The position numbers and the translations under genes were made by a program. From contig CACJRY010000007.1 in the NCBI GenBank assembly GCA_902595855.1, positions 1 through 64,000 of the forward strand: DNA of 64,000 nucleotides, in the 5' to 3' direction. The notes below the pieces were generated by a model, which did no database searches, was not told where the DNA came from, and saw only the letters and a list, made by a program, of their open reading frames with translations. This DNA is from an uncultured Alphaproteobacteria bacterium (GTDB lineage Bacteria > Pseudomonadota > Alphaproteobacteria > HIMB59 > GCA-002718135). Shown here one piece after another: positions 1 through 11,909 of this stretch (positions are counted from its first letter, which is position 1; each line of letters starts with the position of its first letter).

Positions 1-599
1 TCATTTTCAAATAAATTTATAATTTTTTTTTCACTATCATTAACTATTATATTATTTATAAAGTTTACAAATGTTTCAATTTTACATAAATTAATTGTTT
101 TATTTAGTCCGTTGGGAACAAATATTAATGGAAAAATTTTAACTATTTTTTCAATTTTACCAAATATACCCATGTTTGTGTCCTTTTCATAAATTAAACC
201 AGGCCTTATTATTGAAGCATCAAAGTCTGCCGCAATACTCTCTAAGGCATATTTAATTTTACCATAATTTGAATATGAATTTGAATTAGCACTTTGAGAG
301 GAAATAAAAATAATCTTTGCATTATTTTCTTTAGCAAGCAGAAAAATATTTTTAGATCCATTTATATTATATTTTTTTTCTTCAGAATATGACCTCCCTT
401 TGAAATAGGCAAGATGTATAAGGATATCAAATTTAGGTATTGTGTGTTTTAAGTTAGATTCATTTTTAAGATCAAAATAAAAAATATCTTTTTTAATTCT
501 AGTAGTACAAAAAACTTTGTAATTTTTATTTTTTAAATAGCTACTTAATTTTTTAGCGATGAAACCATAAGAGCCGGTAATTAATATTTTTTTGGTCAA
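1..599 (-). CDS. NAD-dependent epimerase/dehydratase (partial, C-terminus beyond window)
   Basis: Reading leftward from a TTG at 599 gives an uninterrupted frame to the window edge. The N-terminus (ILITGSYGFIAKKL) is the glycine-rich Rossmann motif of extended short-chain dehydrogenases. About 100 residues in, SSQSANSNSYSNYGKIKYALE carries the catalytic Ser and a Tyr-x3-Lys pair (YGKIK), followed by IIRPGLIYE, the usual substrate-side RPG turn. These proteins act on nucleotide sugars, and the oxidoreductase and glycosyltransferase next door fit a surface-polysaccharide cluster. TTG is chosen because an in-frame stop lies seven codons upstream and no ATG or GTG fits. The substrate cannot be told, and the last part of the protein is missing. 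Confidence 0.8.
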   Translation of the reverse strand, partial: MTKKILITGSYGFIAKKLSSYLKNKNYKVFCTTRIKKDIFYFDLKNESNLKHTIPKFDILIHLAYFKGRSYSEEKKYNINGSKNIFLLAKENNAKIIFISSQSANSNSYSNYGKIKYALESIAADFDASIIRPGLIYEKDTNMGIFGKIEKIVKIFPLIFVPNGLNKTINLCKIETFVNFINNIIVNDSEKKIINLFEN

Positions 600-692
600 G
601 TTCTTAGCATAATATCATTTTTTTCTAAAAATTTAAAAAGGAAATTAATAAATAAATTTTTAACATCTATGAATATGATGTATTAGGTTTAT

Positions 693-1733
693 GTGAAAAA
701 TATTGTTATAATTGGTAGTGGCTTTTCAGCTTTAACAGCATTTCTTAAATTTAAAAAATATAACCCAGTTATTATAACTGCAACTAACAAATCTTATCGA
801 AATTTAAAAATTAACAATAGAAAAGCTTTGAATATAAATAAAATATTTTCAAATAAAAGCGAGTCAGGAGGTGACTTATTTTTTAATTTAAAAAAAAATA
901 CTAAATTACATGATAGGCTTAGTTTGGGAGGCAACTCAAATATTTGGGGTGGTTTTATAAATATTAATTCATTAAACAAAGACGCAATGAAACAATTTAA
1001 AAATATTGGTATAAATTTTCATAAATTAATACAAAATCAAAATGGCTATTTATCAAATAATAATGACATAAGACAACTCAGGGATTCAAAAAATAAAATT
1101 TTAGATACATCTAACTTTCTAAAGAATTTTATATCAGGTTTTGTAGAAACATTTGAATTTAAAAACAATTTAATTAAAATAAATTATTTTACTGACAATT
1201 ATAAGTTAGAAAGTTTAATAACATCTAAATTATTTTTAAGTATAAGTTTTCCTCAACTTATTGATTTATTATACAGATCAAAATTACTTACAAAAAATTT
1301 AATGCTTACACTAAGTGAATTTGATCATAAATTTATTATTAACAGTAATAATTTAATAAAAATCAGATCTGAGAGCGATTTAATAATTAAATATGACTTA
1401 ATTAGAGCTTTTAAACATTTTATTGGATTTCAAAAATCATTGGATAAATTTTCATTTAAACTACCAATATATGTTGATCAAATTTTTTCAAAAAATAAAA
1501 TATATTTAAAATTAACTTTAAATTTAAAAGATAAGATTATTTATCAAAATACATTAGAAAAATTCGGTCACTCAATTCATTACTGTAATCTTTGTATTGA
1601 TGAAAAAAATATAAATCATTACCTAGGCCAAATTTCTTCTAATTTATTTGGAGTTAGTACACCTTTTGTTAATCAAAAAAGGCCAGGACCGATATCTAAC
1701 GATATAATAGAGAATGTTTGGGACAGATTTTGA
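693..1733 (+). CDS. GMC-like FAD-dependent oxidoreductase, polysaccharide-cluster type
   Basis: The N-terminus (NIVIIGSGFSALTAFL) is a dinucleotide-binding GxGxxA motif. Around residue 78, SLGGNSNIWGGF matches the second conserved FAD-contact loop of GMC oxidoreductases. The C-terminus (GHSIHYC, then FGVSTPFVN and IIENVWDRF) looks like a worn version of the GMC C-terminal flavin and active-site segment. At 346 residues it is short for the family. Start is GTG at 693; the ATG at 691 is followed at once by TGA. It diverges from the epimerase and converges on a GT2 gene, suggesting a role in making an oxidised sugar or glycan. Lysine and asparagine content is very high, like other AT-rich surface-glycan genes. 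The exact reaction is unknown. Confidence 0.6.
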   Translation: MKNIVIIGSGFSALTAFLKFKKYNPVIITATNKSYRNLKINNRKALNINKIFSNKSESGGDLFFNLKKNTKLHDRLSLGGNSNIWGGFININSLNKDAMKQFKNIGINFHKLIQNQNGYLSNNNDIRQLRDSKNKILDTSNFLKNFISGFVETFEFKNNLIKINYFTDNYKLESLITSKLFLSISFPQLIDLLYRSKLLTKNLMLTLSEFDHKFIINSNNLIKIRSESDLIIKYDLIRAFKHFIGFQKSLDKFSFKLPIYVDQIFSKNKIYLKLTLNLKDKIIYQNTLEKFGHSIHYCNLCIDEKNINHYLGQISSNLFGVSTPFVNQKRPGPISNDIIENVWDRF

Positions 1734-1738
1734 AAAAT

Positions 1739-2770
1739 TTATAAAAAGAATTTCAAAATTTTCTTAGATTCATTTTTTGTAAAATAATTTGATATTTTTT
1801 TTGATAAATATAAACCAATCAAAAAAAACAAAACTGTTGTGTATATTTTGCCATTTCCTTTGCTAAATAAACTTCCTACATAGGTTAGAAAAAAAACTAC
1901 TGATAATGGTACGATTTTTCTATTTAATGCAATTAATAATCCAATAATCATAAAAGATATTATTACTAAAATTTTACCTTTTCCCATACCAAAAAAGGTG
2001 CCCGCATAGCTCATGAATAGAAAAGAATATATTAGAGAAATTCGCGTTTGTAAGTCATTTTGAATAAATCTCTCTCTAAACAAAAAATAATAACTTTTTA
2101 ATCCATCAATAAATGTAATTTTTTTACCTTGTTCAAACGATCTCTCATAATAACTTATGCCATATTCAAAAATATTTATTTTTCTTTTTGCAATTTCACT
2201 ACTAATTACTATTTCAAGACCAAATCCATTTGTTGAGATATATAGTTCTTTTAATAATGAATTATTAATAATTTTAGAGCCTGTATGAAGATCTGTTAAA
2301 GATTGATTGAAAAGAAAATTGTAAATCCAAGTATTTAATTTAACTGCAATACCGTTCAAAAAGTATCTCCTTAACTGTGTTTTTGCACCTAAATTACGAG
2401 ACCCATATAAAACTTTAATATCCTGATTTTTTAAGACAACATTATACATCTCATACAAATCTTGTGGTTGATACTCAAGATCTGAGTCAATAAACATAGT
2501 GTAAAACCCTTCAATTTTTTTAATCCCTTCTTTAATTGCATAACCTTTGCCGTAGTTTTTATTAAGTAAAATTAATTCATATTTTTTTTTTTGAAAAATT
2601 TTACTTAAATTACCTTGTAGCCACTCTGCACTTCCATCTGTTGATCCATCATCAATAAAAATAAATTTAACTTTTTCAGATTTAAAAGTTTCAAAAAGGT
2701 TATTAACAAAACTTTTAATCAGATTATTTTCATTATATACAGGAATAACTATTGAGGCATTTACATTCAT
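1739..2770 (-). CDS. GT2 family glycosyltransferase, DPM1/polyprenyl-phosphate type, with C-terminal membrane segments
   Basis: The N-terminus SIVIPVYNEN and the following IFIDDGSTDGS are the classic GT-A donor-binding motifs, and MFIDSDLEYQPQD around residue 95 is the metal-binding DxD region. Residues up to about 230 form the transferase domain. The last hundred residues hold about three hydrophobic helices, so the protein is probably bound to the cytoplasmic membrane, where such enzymes load a sugar on undecaprenyl phosphate. Its start codon overlaps the stop of the response regulator by one base, so it may be co-transcribed with that pair, although its function points to the neighbouring polysaccharide genes. 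Sugar specificity cannot be inferred. Confidence 0.8.
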   Translation of the reverse strand: MNVNASIVIPVYNENNLIKSFVNNLFETFKSEKVKFIFIDDGSTDGSAEWLQGNLSKIFQKKKYELILLNKNYGKGYAIKEGIKKIEGFYTMFIDSDLEYQPQDLYEMYNVVLKNQDIKVLYGSRNLGAKTQLRRYFLNGIAVKLNTWIYNFLFNQSLTDLHTGSKIINNSLLKELYISTNGFGLEIVISSEIAKRKINIFEYGISYYERSFEQGKKITFIDGLKSYYFLFRERFIQNDLQTRISLIYSFLFMSYAGTFFGMGKGKILVIISFMIIGLLIALNRKIVPLSVVFFLTYVGSLFSKGNGKIYTTVLFFLIGLYLSKKISNYFTKNESKKILKFFL

Positions 2771-3297
2771 TATTCTCTAGGAGCGTGTTTATTAAGTATT
2801 CTCTGCAATGTTCTTCTGTGCATTCTTAATCTTCTTGCAGTTTCAGATACATTTCTATTACATTGCACAAATACACGTTGTATGTGTTCCCACCTAATTC
2901 TATCTGCAGTCATCGGGTTTTCAGGTGGTGGTGGCAGTACTTCCTTTGAGTTAGTCAATGCATCATAAATTTGATCTATTTCCGCAGGTTTAGGTAAGTA
3001 ATCTATTGCACCAGATTTAATTGCAGCTACCGCTGTGGCAATATTTCCATATCCTGTAAGAAGTAAAGATTTAGTTCCAGGACTTTTACTTTGTATTTTT
3101 TTTATTAATTCCAGTCCTGATCCATCTGTTAATCTCATATCTACAATAGCATAATCATAGTTATTTTTTTTAATTATTTGAGATGCTGATAAAAAAGACT
3201 CAGCTGATTCGACTTCAAAGCCTTTTTTTTCCATAGATCTTGATAATCTTTCTCTAAAAGGCAAATCATCATCCACTACAAGTAATGATTTTTTCAT
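2770..3297 (-). CDS. actR/regA: Redox response regulator of the ActR/RegA family
   Basis: This 175-residue protein has an N-terminal receiver domain (VVDDDLPFRERL acidic pocket, AIVDMRLTDGSGL phospho-acceptor Asp, LLTGYG switch Thr, LPKPA conserved Lys). A proline-rich linker (LPPPPENPM) leads to a Fis-type helix-turn-helix ending VSETARRLRMHRRTLQRIL. That linker and helix are nearly invariant in ActR/RegA/PrrA proteins of Alphaproteobacteria, which control respiration, carbon and nitrogen genes according to redox state. The gene overlaps the sensor kinase by 4 bp (ATGA-type), so both are translated together. Assignment to the family is very secure; target genes here are unknown. Confidence 0.95.
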   Translation of the reverse strand: MKKSLLVVDDDLPFRERLSRSMEKKGFEVESAESFLSASQIIKKNNYDYAIVDMRLTDGSGLELIKKIQSKSPGTKSLLLTGYGNIATAVAAIKSGAIDYLPKPAEIDQIYDALTNSKEVLPPPPENPMTADRIRWEHIQRVFVQCNRNVSETARRLRMHRRTLQRILNKHAPRE

Positions 3298-4520
3298 AAG
3301 CTTAAAATAGTTTCTTTAAATTTTATTTCAACTACTGCTTTTCCATTTATCGAATTATAAAAGAAAATTTTTCCATTAACATTTTCTATCAAGTTTTTAG
3401 CTATAAATATTCCTAACCCCATACCTTTATTATTTTTATTAATATATGGTTCTCCAAGCTTATCAAGAATATCTCTTGAAAAACCTTTACCATCATCAGT
3501 TATTATAATTGATAAATATTTAGAATTTCTAGAAATAGATACATTTACTTCGTTAATTGAGTATTGAATAGCATTTTGAATAATATTGTTGAAAGCATAA
3601 TTAATTTCTTCTTTGTATAAAATTGATATATCTTTATTTGTATTTTTAAAATTTATATTTAGCACTTTGTTTGTATTAAATTTATCAAAACATAATTTTA
3701 TCAAATCTACAATTTTTATATTTTCAAAAAAATTATTTTGTAAAGATTGTGGATTTTTTGAAAGACTTAATAAAATATTACTGCATCTTTCAGCTTGTGA
3801 TTTTAAAAGGGTGATATCTTTAAATAAATTTTTATTATGAATTAAAATTTTTTCTTTTAACAAATCATTTAGTATTAAAAAAATTGTATTTAATGGTGTA
3901 CTTAATTCATGGACAGCAGCTGCACTTAATGATCCGATTTCTGTTATTTTTTTTTGGTTATTTAACTGCAATTTTGTTTCAGATAAAGCTTTAGATATCT
4001 TTCTAGATGAACTAGCAAATAAATACGTATAAACTGCGATAAAAATTATTGTTACTATAAGAGATATTAATAATCCGTTATTATATAAATCAGGTATAAT
4101 AAATTCATTTATCCAATTTAGAGGAATGAAAAAAAATTTAATAATAAAAACAAGAAATATCGAATAAAGAGATAAACAAACTGTCCAGTATGATTTTAAA
4201 TAAGTTGCTGAAATTATAACTGGAGCCAATATAAGTATAGAGAATGGATTCAGAATACCTCCATTTAAAAAAAGTAAAACTCCTAACTGGGTTGTGTCAA
4301 ACAATAAAAATAAAAAAACTATTTCATCAGAAATTTTAAATTTTTTTTGGAAAAAATAAGCACCAAGATTAATACATACAGAGAGCATAATTACTATTAT
4401 GCATTCAAAAAATAATAAATTTATTTCAAGTATTGAATGAACAAAAAAGATTGCAGCAAATTGACCTAATATGGCTATCCACCTTATCTTTATCAAATTT
4501 GTAATTAAGATAGTATTCAC
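3294..4520 (-). CDS. actS/regB: Redox sensor histidine kinase of the ActS/RegB family
   Basis: The 408-residue protein has about six membrane helices up to residue 170. Between helices it carries NGGILNPF (about 86-93), the ubiquinone-binding GGxxNPF heptapeptide diagnostic of RegB. The H-box is SAAAVHELSTPLNTIF with His near 204. The dimerisation region contains QAERCSNIL with Cys near 246, the position of the redox-active cysteine of RegB. A HATPase domain with DDGKGFS and GMGLGIF follows. It phosphorylates the adjacent regulator when the quinone pool is reduced. It lies 12 bp downstream of gyrB. All expected redox elements are present, so it is probably functional. Confidence 0.95.
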   Translation of the reverse strand: MNTILITNLIKIRWIAILGQFAAIFFVHSILEINLLFFECIIVIMLSVCINLGAYFFQKKFKISDEIVFLFLLFDTTQLGVLLFLNGGILNPFSILILAPVIISATYLKSYWTVCLSLYSIFLVFIIKFFFIPLNWINEFIIPDLYNNGLLISLIVTIIFIAVYTYLFASSSRKISKALSETKLQLNNQKKITEIGSLSAAAVHELSTPLNTIFLILNDLLKEKILIHNKNLFKDITLLKSQAERCSNILLSLSKNPQSLQNNFFENIKIVDLIKLCFDKFNTNKVLNINFKNTNKDISILYKEEINYAFNNIIQNAIQYSINEVNVSISRNSKYLSIIITDDGKGFSRDILDKLGEPYINKNNKGMGLGIFIAKNLIENVNGKIFFYNSINGKAVVEIKFKETILSL

Positions 4521-4532
4521 TTGCTATCAAAT

Positions 4533-8080
<3,548 letters not shown>

Positions 8081-8083
8081 TAA

Positions 8084-9199
8084 TTAAACTCTCATTGGCA
8101 TTAAAACATATATTAAGTCAGGATTAGATTTTTCTTTTGCAATAATGGGTGAAGAATTATCCATAAAAGAAATTTCAATTTCACTTTCTTCAAGATTATC
8201 AAGAATATCCATCATATATTTTGCATTAAAACCAATCTCAATCTGTTTACCTTCAAATTTAGCTTCTATATCTTCTGTTGCACTGCTATTGTCATTATTA
8301 AATGTACTTAAGTTCACTAAATCTTTCAAAAGTTTAAACTTAATCACTGGAGACTTTTCATTTACTATTGTGCTCACTCTATCAACTGCAGAAAGGAGAT
8401 TTATTCTATTAACATATAAGATTTCATTATTATTTTTAGGAATTACTCTTTTGTAATCTGGAAAACTTCCATCTATAAGTTTGGAAATAAATATTAATTT
8501 TCCTATGTAAAAAATAATTTTATTTGTGCTAATTGCTATTTCTATATTACCAGAGTTTTCCGAAAGCAGTTTAGATAGTTCATTTATTGTTTTTTTGGGA
8601 ATAATAACCCCATTTACTTCATCAGATTTAGTAGAATTTTTTATAGAAAATTTCGCTAATCTATGACCATCTGTTCCAACAAAAGTTAACATACTTTCGT
8701 TGTCTTCATTATTTATACTAAAATATAAACCGTTAAGAAAATATCTCGTCTCTTCATTTGATATTGCAAATTTAGTTTTATTTATCAAATTAAAAATATT
8801 TTCTGCTTTGGTAACTATCTTATGACCTTCAATTTTTGATTCTATTAATGGGAATTCCTCTTTAGGTAAACATGCTAATGAAAATTTAGATACTCCTGAT
8901 CTTAATGTTAATATTTTACCATTATTTGAAATAACTTCTATTTTACTTTCGTCATTAAGTTTCTTGATTATATCATAAATCAATTGGGCGTTTATTGTTG
9001 TAGTTCCTTCCTCAATTACTTCACAATCAATATTCTCTTTTATTGAAATATCCATATCTGTAGAAGTCATAATCAGCTCGTTATTTTTTGCCTCAATAAG
9101 AATATTTGATAATATGGGTAAGACGTTCCTTTTATCAACTATGCTTTGTAAATGTGTAAGTGATTTAAAAATATTTTTTTTTTGAATTAAGAACTTCAT
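8084..9199 (-). CDS. dnaN: DNA polymerase III sliding clamp (beta subunit)
   Basis: The 371-residue clamp consists of three repeated domains. The N-terminus (LIQKKNIFKSLTHLQSIVDKRN...LPILSNILIEA) and the C-terminus (DLIYVLMPMRV, the LMPMR ending that forms part of the peptide-binding groove) are both canonical. It encircles DNA and tethers polymerase III. It lies 24 bp downstream of dnaA and 3 bp upstream of recF, so it probably shares the dnaA promoter. Nothing unusual beyond AT-driven amino-acid bias. Confidence 0.98.
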   Translation of the reverse strand: MKFLIQKKNIFKSLTHLQSIVDKRNVLPILSNILIEAKNNELIMTSTDMDISIKENIDCEVIEEGTTTINAQLIYDIIKKLNDESKIEVISNNGKILTLRSGVSKFSLACLPKEEFPLIESKIEGHKIVTKAENIFNLINKTKFAISNEETRYFLNGLYFSINNEDNESMLTFVGTDGHRLAKFSIKNSTKSDEVNGVIIPKKTINELSKLLSENSGNIEIAISTNKIIFYIGKLIFISKLIDGSFPDYKRVIPKNNNEILYVNRINLLSAVDRVSTIVNEKSPVIKFKLLKDLVNLSTFNNDNSSATEDIEAKFEGKQIEIGFNAKYMMDILDNLEESEIEISFMDNSSPIIAKEKSNPDLIYVLMPMRV

Positions 9200-9223
9200 G
9201 AGACGAATATAATTAAATTTATA

Positions 9224-10618
9224 TTAAGAGTCTATAAGTCTTTTAAGTAACTCAATGTCTTCATTGAAACTTATGTCTTGATGCTTCAATTCTTCAATTT
9301 TTTTTACAGCATGCATAACTGTTGTGTGATCTCTTCCACCAAATTTTCTGCCAATCTCTGGTAATGATCTTGAAGTAATAGATTTTGCTAAATACATAGC
9401 AATTTGTCTAGGCCTTGCCACTGAGCGGGATCTTCTTGGAGAGTGCATATCAGTAATTCTGATATTAAAATGTTCTGCAACTTTCTTTTGAATCTCTTCA
9501 ATTGTAATCTTTTTGTTTGATGACTTAAGCAAATCTTGCAAAACTACTTGAGCAGTTTCAATTGTTATTTCCGTGCCCACTAGAGTTGCATGGGCTACCA
9601 GTCTATTGAGCGCACCTTCCATTTCTCTTACATTTGAAACTATTCTATGTGATAGAAATTCTAAAATTTTAGGAGGAATGTTAACACCTCTTTTTTGAGC
9701 TTTTTCTATTAAAATACCTAATCTTAATTCATAAGTTGTTGGATGAATATCAGCAACTAGCCCACAACCTAATCTTGATTTTAACCTATCCTGGACACCA
9801 TCTAAATCTGATGGTGATTTATCAGCGGATATAACTATTTGCTTATTTTGTTCAATTAGAGCATTAAATGTGTGAAAGAACTCTTCTTGAGTATTATCTT
9901 TGCCGCTTATAAATTGAACGTCATCTATCATTAAAACATCGATAGATCTGAATTGCTCTTTAAATGCTGATGTATCTTTATATCTTAGCGCTCTAACAAA
10001 CTGATACATAAATTTTTCAGCAGATAAATATATTACTTTTCTTTCTGGTTGTTGCTGTTTAATTTTCCAACCAATCGCATGCATAAGATGAGTTTTGCCT
10101 AGCCCAACACCTCCATATAAAAAAAGTGGGTTAAAAGAAACCTCATCTGCTTCTGCAACTCTTTCAGAAGCTGCAAATGCAAGCTCATTGGGTTTACCAA
10201 CAACAAAGTTTTCAAATGTAAAGCGTGGATCCAAAGGGGCTCCAAATTCATTTGGGTAAGATGACTGCTGGTTAGACCTTATATCCATGGAAGATTTCCA
10301 ATGATTATCATTACTCTTAACTGTTCTAGCGGTACCAGGCACTATCCTTCCTCCGTTAGGCTTAACAACAAACTTAATAACTTCTATCTTCTGAGAATAT
10401 TTTCTTGACTCAATTTTAATTTTATCTGAGTAATTATTTACAATCCAATCCCTTAAAAACTTAGTTGGCAAAGAAAAAGTAACTGTATCACCTTCAACTG
10501 ATACATAATTTAAATGTTTTAACCAATTGTTATATGCACTTTCTCCAACTGTAGTTTTAAGATCTTTTTTTAATGAGGCCCATTTAGTTTCATTAAAGTC
10601 TTCGGTTGGATTTTCCAT
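9224..10618 (-). CDS. dnaA: Chromosomal replication initiator DnaA
   Basis: The 464-residue initiator has an N-terminal DnaB-interaction domain (WASLKKDLKTTVGESAYNNWL), a short linker, and an AAA+ domain with Walker A GGVGLGKTH (about 168-176) and Walker B VLMIDDVQF near 230. Domain IV contains the DnaA-box binding signature RQIAMYLAKSITSRSLPEIGRKFGGRDHTTVMHA at the C-terminus. It heads dnaN-recF-gyrB and is preceded by a 163-bp AT-rich region with three spaced AATTATAA motifs. No canonical TTATCCACA box was seen there, which fits Alphaproteobacteria, whose origin is usually not at dnaA. Confidence 0.98.
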   Translation of the reverse strand: MENPTEDFNETKWASLKKDLKTTVGESAYNNWLKHLNYVSVEGDTVTFSLPTKFLRDWIVNNYSDKIKIESRKYSQKIEVIKFVVKPNGGRIVPGTARTVKSNDNHWKSSMDIRSNQQSSYPNEFGAPLDPRFTFENFVVGKPNELAFAASERVAEADEVSFNPLFLYGGVGLGKTHLMHAIGWKIKQQQPERKVIYLSAEKFMYQFVRALRYKDTSAFKEQFRSIDVLMIDDVQFISGKDNTQEEFFHTFNALIEQNKQIVISADKSPSDLDGVQDRLKSRLGCGLVADIHPTTYELRLGILIEKAQKRGVNIPPKILEFLSHRIVSNVREMEGALNRLVAHATLVGTEITIETAQVVLQDLLKSSNKKITIEEIQKKVAEHFNIRITDMHSPRRSRSVARPRQIAMYLAKSITSRSLPEIGRKFGGRDHTTVMHAVKKIEELKHQDISFNEDIELLKRLIDS

Positions 10619-10781
10619 TGGCCCCCTAATAATAATTGATTTTTTTAAAATTGAATCTTACGTAAAAAAATCAAAGCCGTAAAATTATAACCATAATTAT
10701 AATCACCAATTATAATAAAGATAATGAACACTCTTTACGCATTTTAATCAAGAATAAAAGAGAAAAAATTAAAAAAAAAAA
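10619..10781. promoter_or_regulatory. dnaA upstream region with three spaced AATTATAA repeats
   Basis: This 163-bp gap between rpsT and dnaA is the largest non-coding stretch of the replication block. Three identical AATTATAA octamers start at 10683, 10695 and 10708 (12 and 13 bp apart), so they lie roughly on successive helical turns. Next to rpsT is an A-tract/T-tract palindrome followed by a long T run on the minus strand, a possible weak rpsT terminator. I found no perfect DnaA box and no convincing -35/-10 pair. It must hold the dnaA promoter unless dnaA is read through from rpsT. Confidence 0.45.
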
Positions 10782-11042
10782 TTAATTTTTTTTGATTTGA
10801 TTTGATAACGAGGATAACTTTCGAGACATATATTGTTTTTTTAGAATCCCCTTTTTAACGGCTTTTGCTAAAATTGAGTTGATTTCTTTTAGAGAACTTT
10901 CAGCTTCACTTATATTTTGACCTTTAAGAAAGTTTTGGAATTTGTTTAGATTCGTTCTAATTTTAGTCAAATACTGAGCATTAACAGCATTCTTAGTTTT
11001 GGACTGTATTGATCTCTTTTTTGCTGATTTATGGTTAGCCAT
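10782..11042 (-). CDS. rpsT: 30S ribosomal protein S20
   Basis: An 86-residue basic protein starting MANHKSAKKRSIQSKTKNAVN, the conserved S20 N-terminus that contacts 16S rRNA, and ending KKQYMSRKLSSLSNQIKKN. It forms a three-helix bundle in the bottom of the 30S body. In Alphaproteobacteria it is commonly found immediately upstream of dnaA, as here. A promoter-like sequence (TTGACT, 16 bp, TATAGG) lies just upstream, so it may be transcribed independently of mutM. Confidence 0.97.
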   Translation of the reverse strand: MANHKSAKKRSIQSKTKNAVNAQYLTKIRTNLNKFQNFLKGQNISEAESSLKEINSILAKAVKKGILKKQYMSRKLSSLSNQIKKN

Positions 11043-11051
11043 ATAAAAATC

Positions 11052-11079
11052 CCTATAAATTTAATAAATTTAAAGTCAA
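11052..11079 (-). promoter_or_regulatory. Predicted rpsT promoter (TTGACT-N16-TATAGG)
   Basis: On the minus strand TTGACT occupies 11079-11074 and TATAGG occupies 11057-11052, with a 16-bp spacer, followed by GATTTTT and the rpsT ATG at 11042. The predicted transcript would have a leader of only a few bases. The -10 runs into TATAGGGAT, and the same nine bases with the same spacing occur upstream of nusA. Predicted by eye only. Confidence 0.5.
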
Positions 11080-11093
11080 CTTATATATTCAAT

Positions 11094-11906
11094 TCACTTT
11101 TGAATATCCGGACAAAAAAATGTTGATCTGCCATGTAAAATTATTTTCTTAATCTTGTTACCATCAACAATTCTTCCTTCTTTTCCATATACTTTAAAAT
11201 TATTCTGAAAATTACCTAGAGTCCCATCTGGGGAGACATAATCATTTATGCTTGAGCCACCAAATTTAATTGCTTTCTTTAGAATTTTTTTTATAGATTT
11301 TATAATAGTACCAATTTGAGACTTATTTAACTCTTTACCCTTTAACATAGGGGAAATTCTTGCATCGTATAAAATTTCACTAGCATAAATATTACCAATA
11401 CCAGCTACTATATGTTGATTAAGTAATAGTTGTTTAATTAAAACCTGAGATTTACTAAATCTTTCATAAAGATAGTCTGTATTAAGTTTTTTATCCATAG
11501 CGTCTATACCTAATCTCTTAATATATCTGATATTATTAATTTTATCAGACCGTGTTATATCAATAAATCCAAATTTTCTTGGATCATTAAATATCAATGT
11601 GTAATTATCAACGAACACAAACACAATATGATCATGCTTACTCAACAAGTTTTGATTTTTCAAAATCTTTAAACGTCCAGACATGCCTAAATGAATAATA
11701 ATGCTGTTTGCCGTATTGAGATCTATAATCACATATTTTGCTATTCTCCTCAAATTTATAACTTTAGAATTCACTATTTTTTGTAGCGATTTATTAGGTA
11801 CTAAAAATCTAAGTTTTTTAGTATGTATACTAAGTTTAATGACTTTTTTATTTTTTAATATATTTAAACTTTTAACAGTGGTTTCAACTTCAGGTAATTC
11901 AGGCAT
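11094..11906 (-). CDS. mutM: Formamidopyrimidine-DNA glycosylase, zincless form
   Basis: The base-excision enzyme that removes 8-oxoguanine and nicks the abasic site. The N-terminus MPELPEVETTV holds the catalytic Pro2/Glu3, IHTKKLRF near residue 50 holds the beta-hairpin Lys, and QLLLNQHIVAGIGNIYASEIL is the helix-two-turn-helix. The 270-residue length is normal. The C-terminal finger is degenerate: the loop after VYGKEG is RIVDGNKIKK, without the first two cysteines. The end reads HGRSTFFCPDIQK instead of the usual GGRST-(F/Y)-CPxCQ, so only one of four zinc ligands remains while the DNA-contacting Arg is kept. Its ATG is 3 bp from that of the divergent ubiE. Confidence 0.95.
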   Translation of the reverse strand: MPELPEVETTVKSLNILKNKKVIKLSIHTKKLRFLVPNKSLQKIVNSKVINLRRIAKYVIIDLNTANSIIIHLGMSGRLKILKNQNLLSKHDHIVFVFVDNYTLIFNDPRKFGFIDITRSDKINNIRYIKRLGIDAMDKKLNTDYLYERFSKSQVLIKQLLLNQHIVAGIGNIYASEILYDARISPMLKGKELNKSQIGTIIKSIKKILKKAIKFGGSSINDYVSPDGTLGNFQNNFKVYGKEGRIVDGNKIKKIILHGRSTFFCPDIQK

Positions 11907-11909
11907 AAA

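Noticed and set aside
10619-10781. Chromosomal origin oriC next to dnaA
   Set aside because: No TTATCCACA-type DnaA boxes were seen, and alphaproteobacterial origins usually lie elsewhere; only the AT-rich triplet remains as a weak hint.
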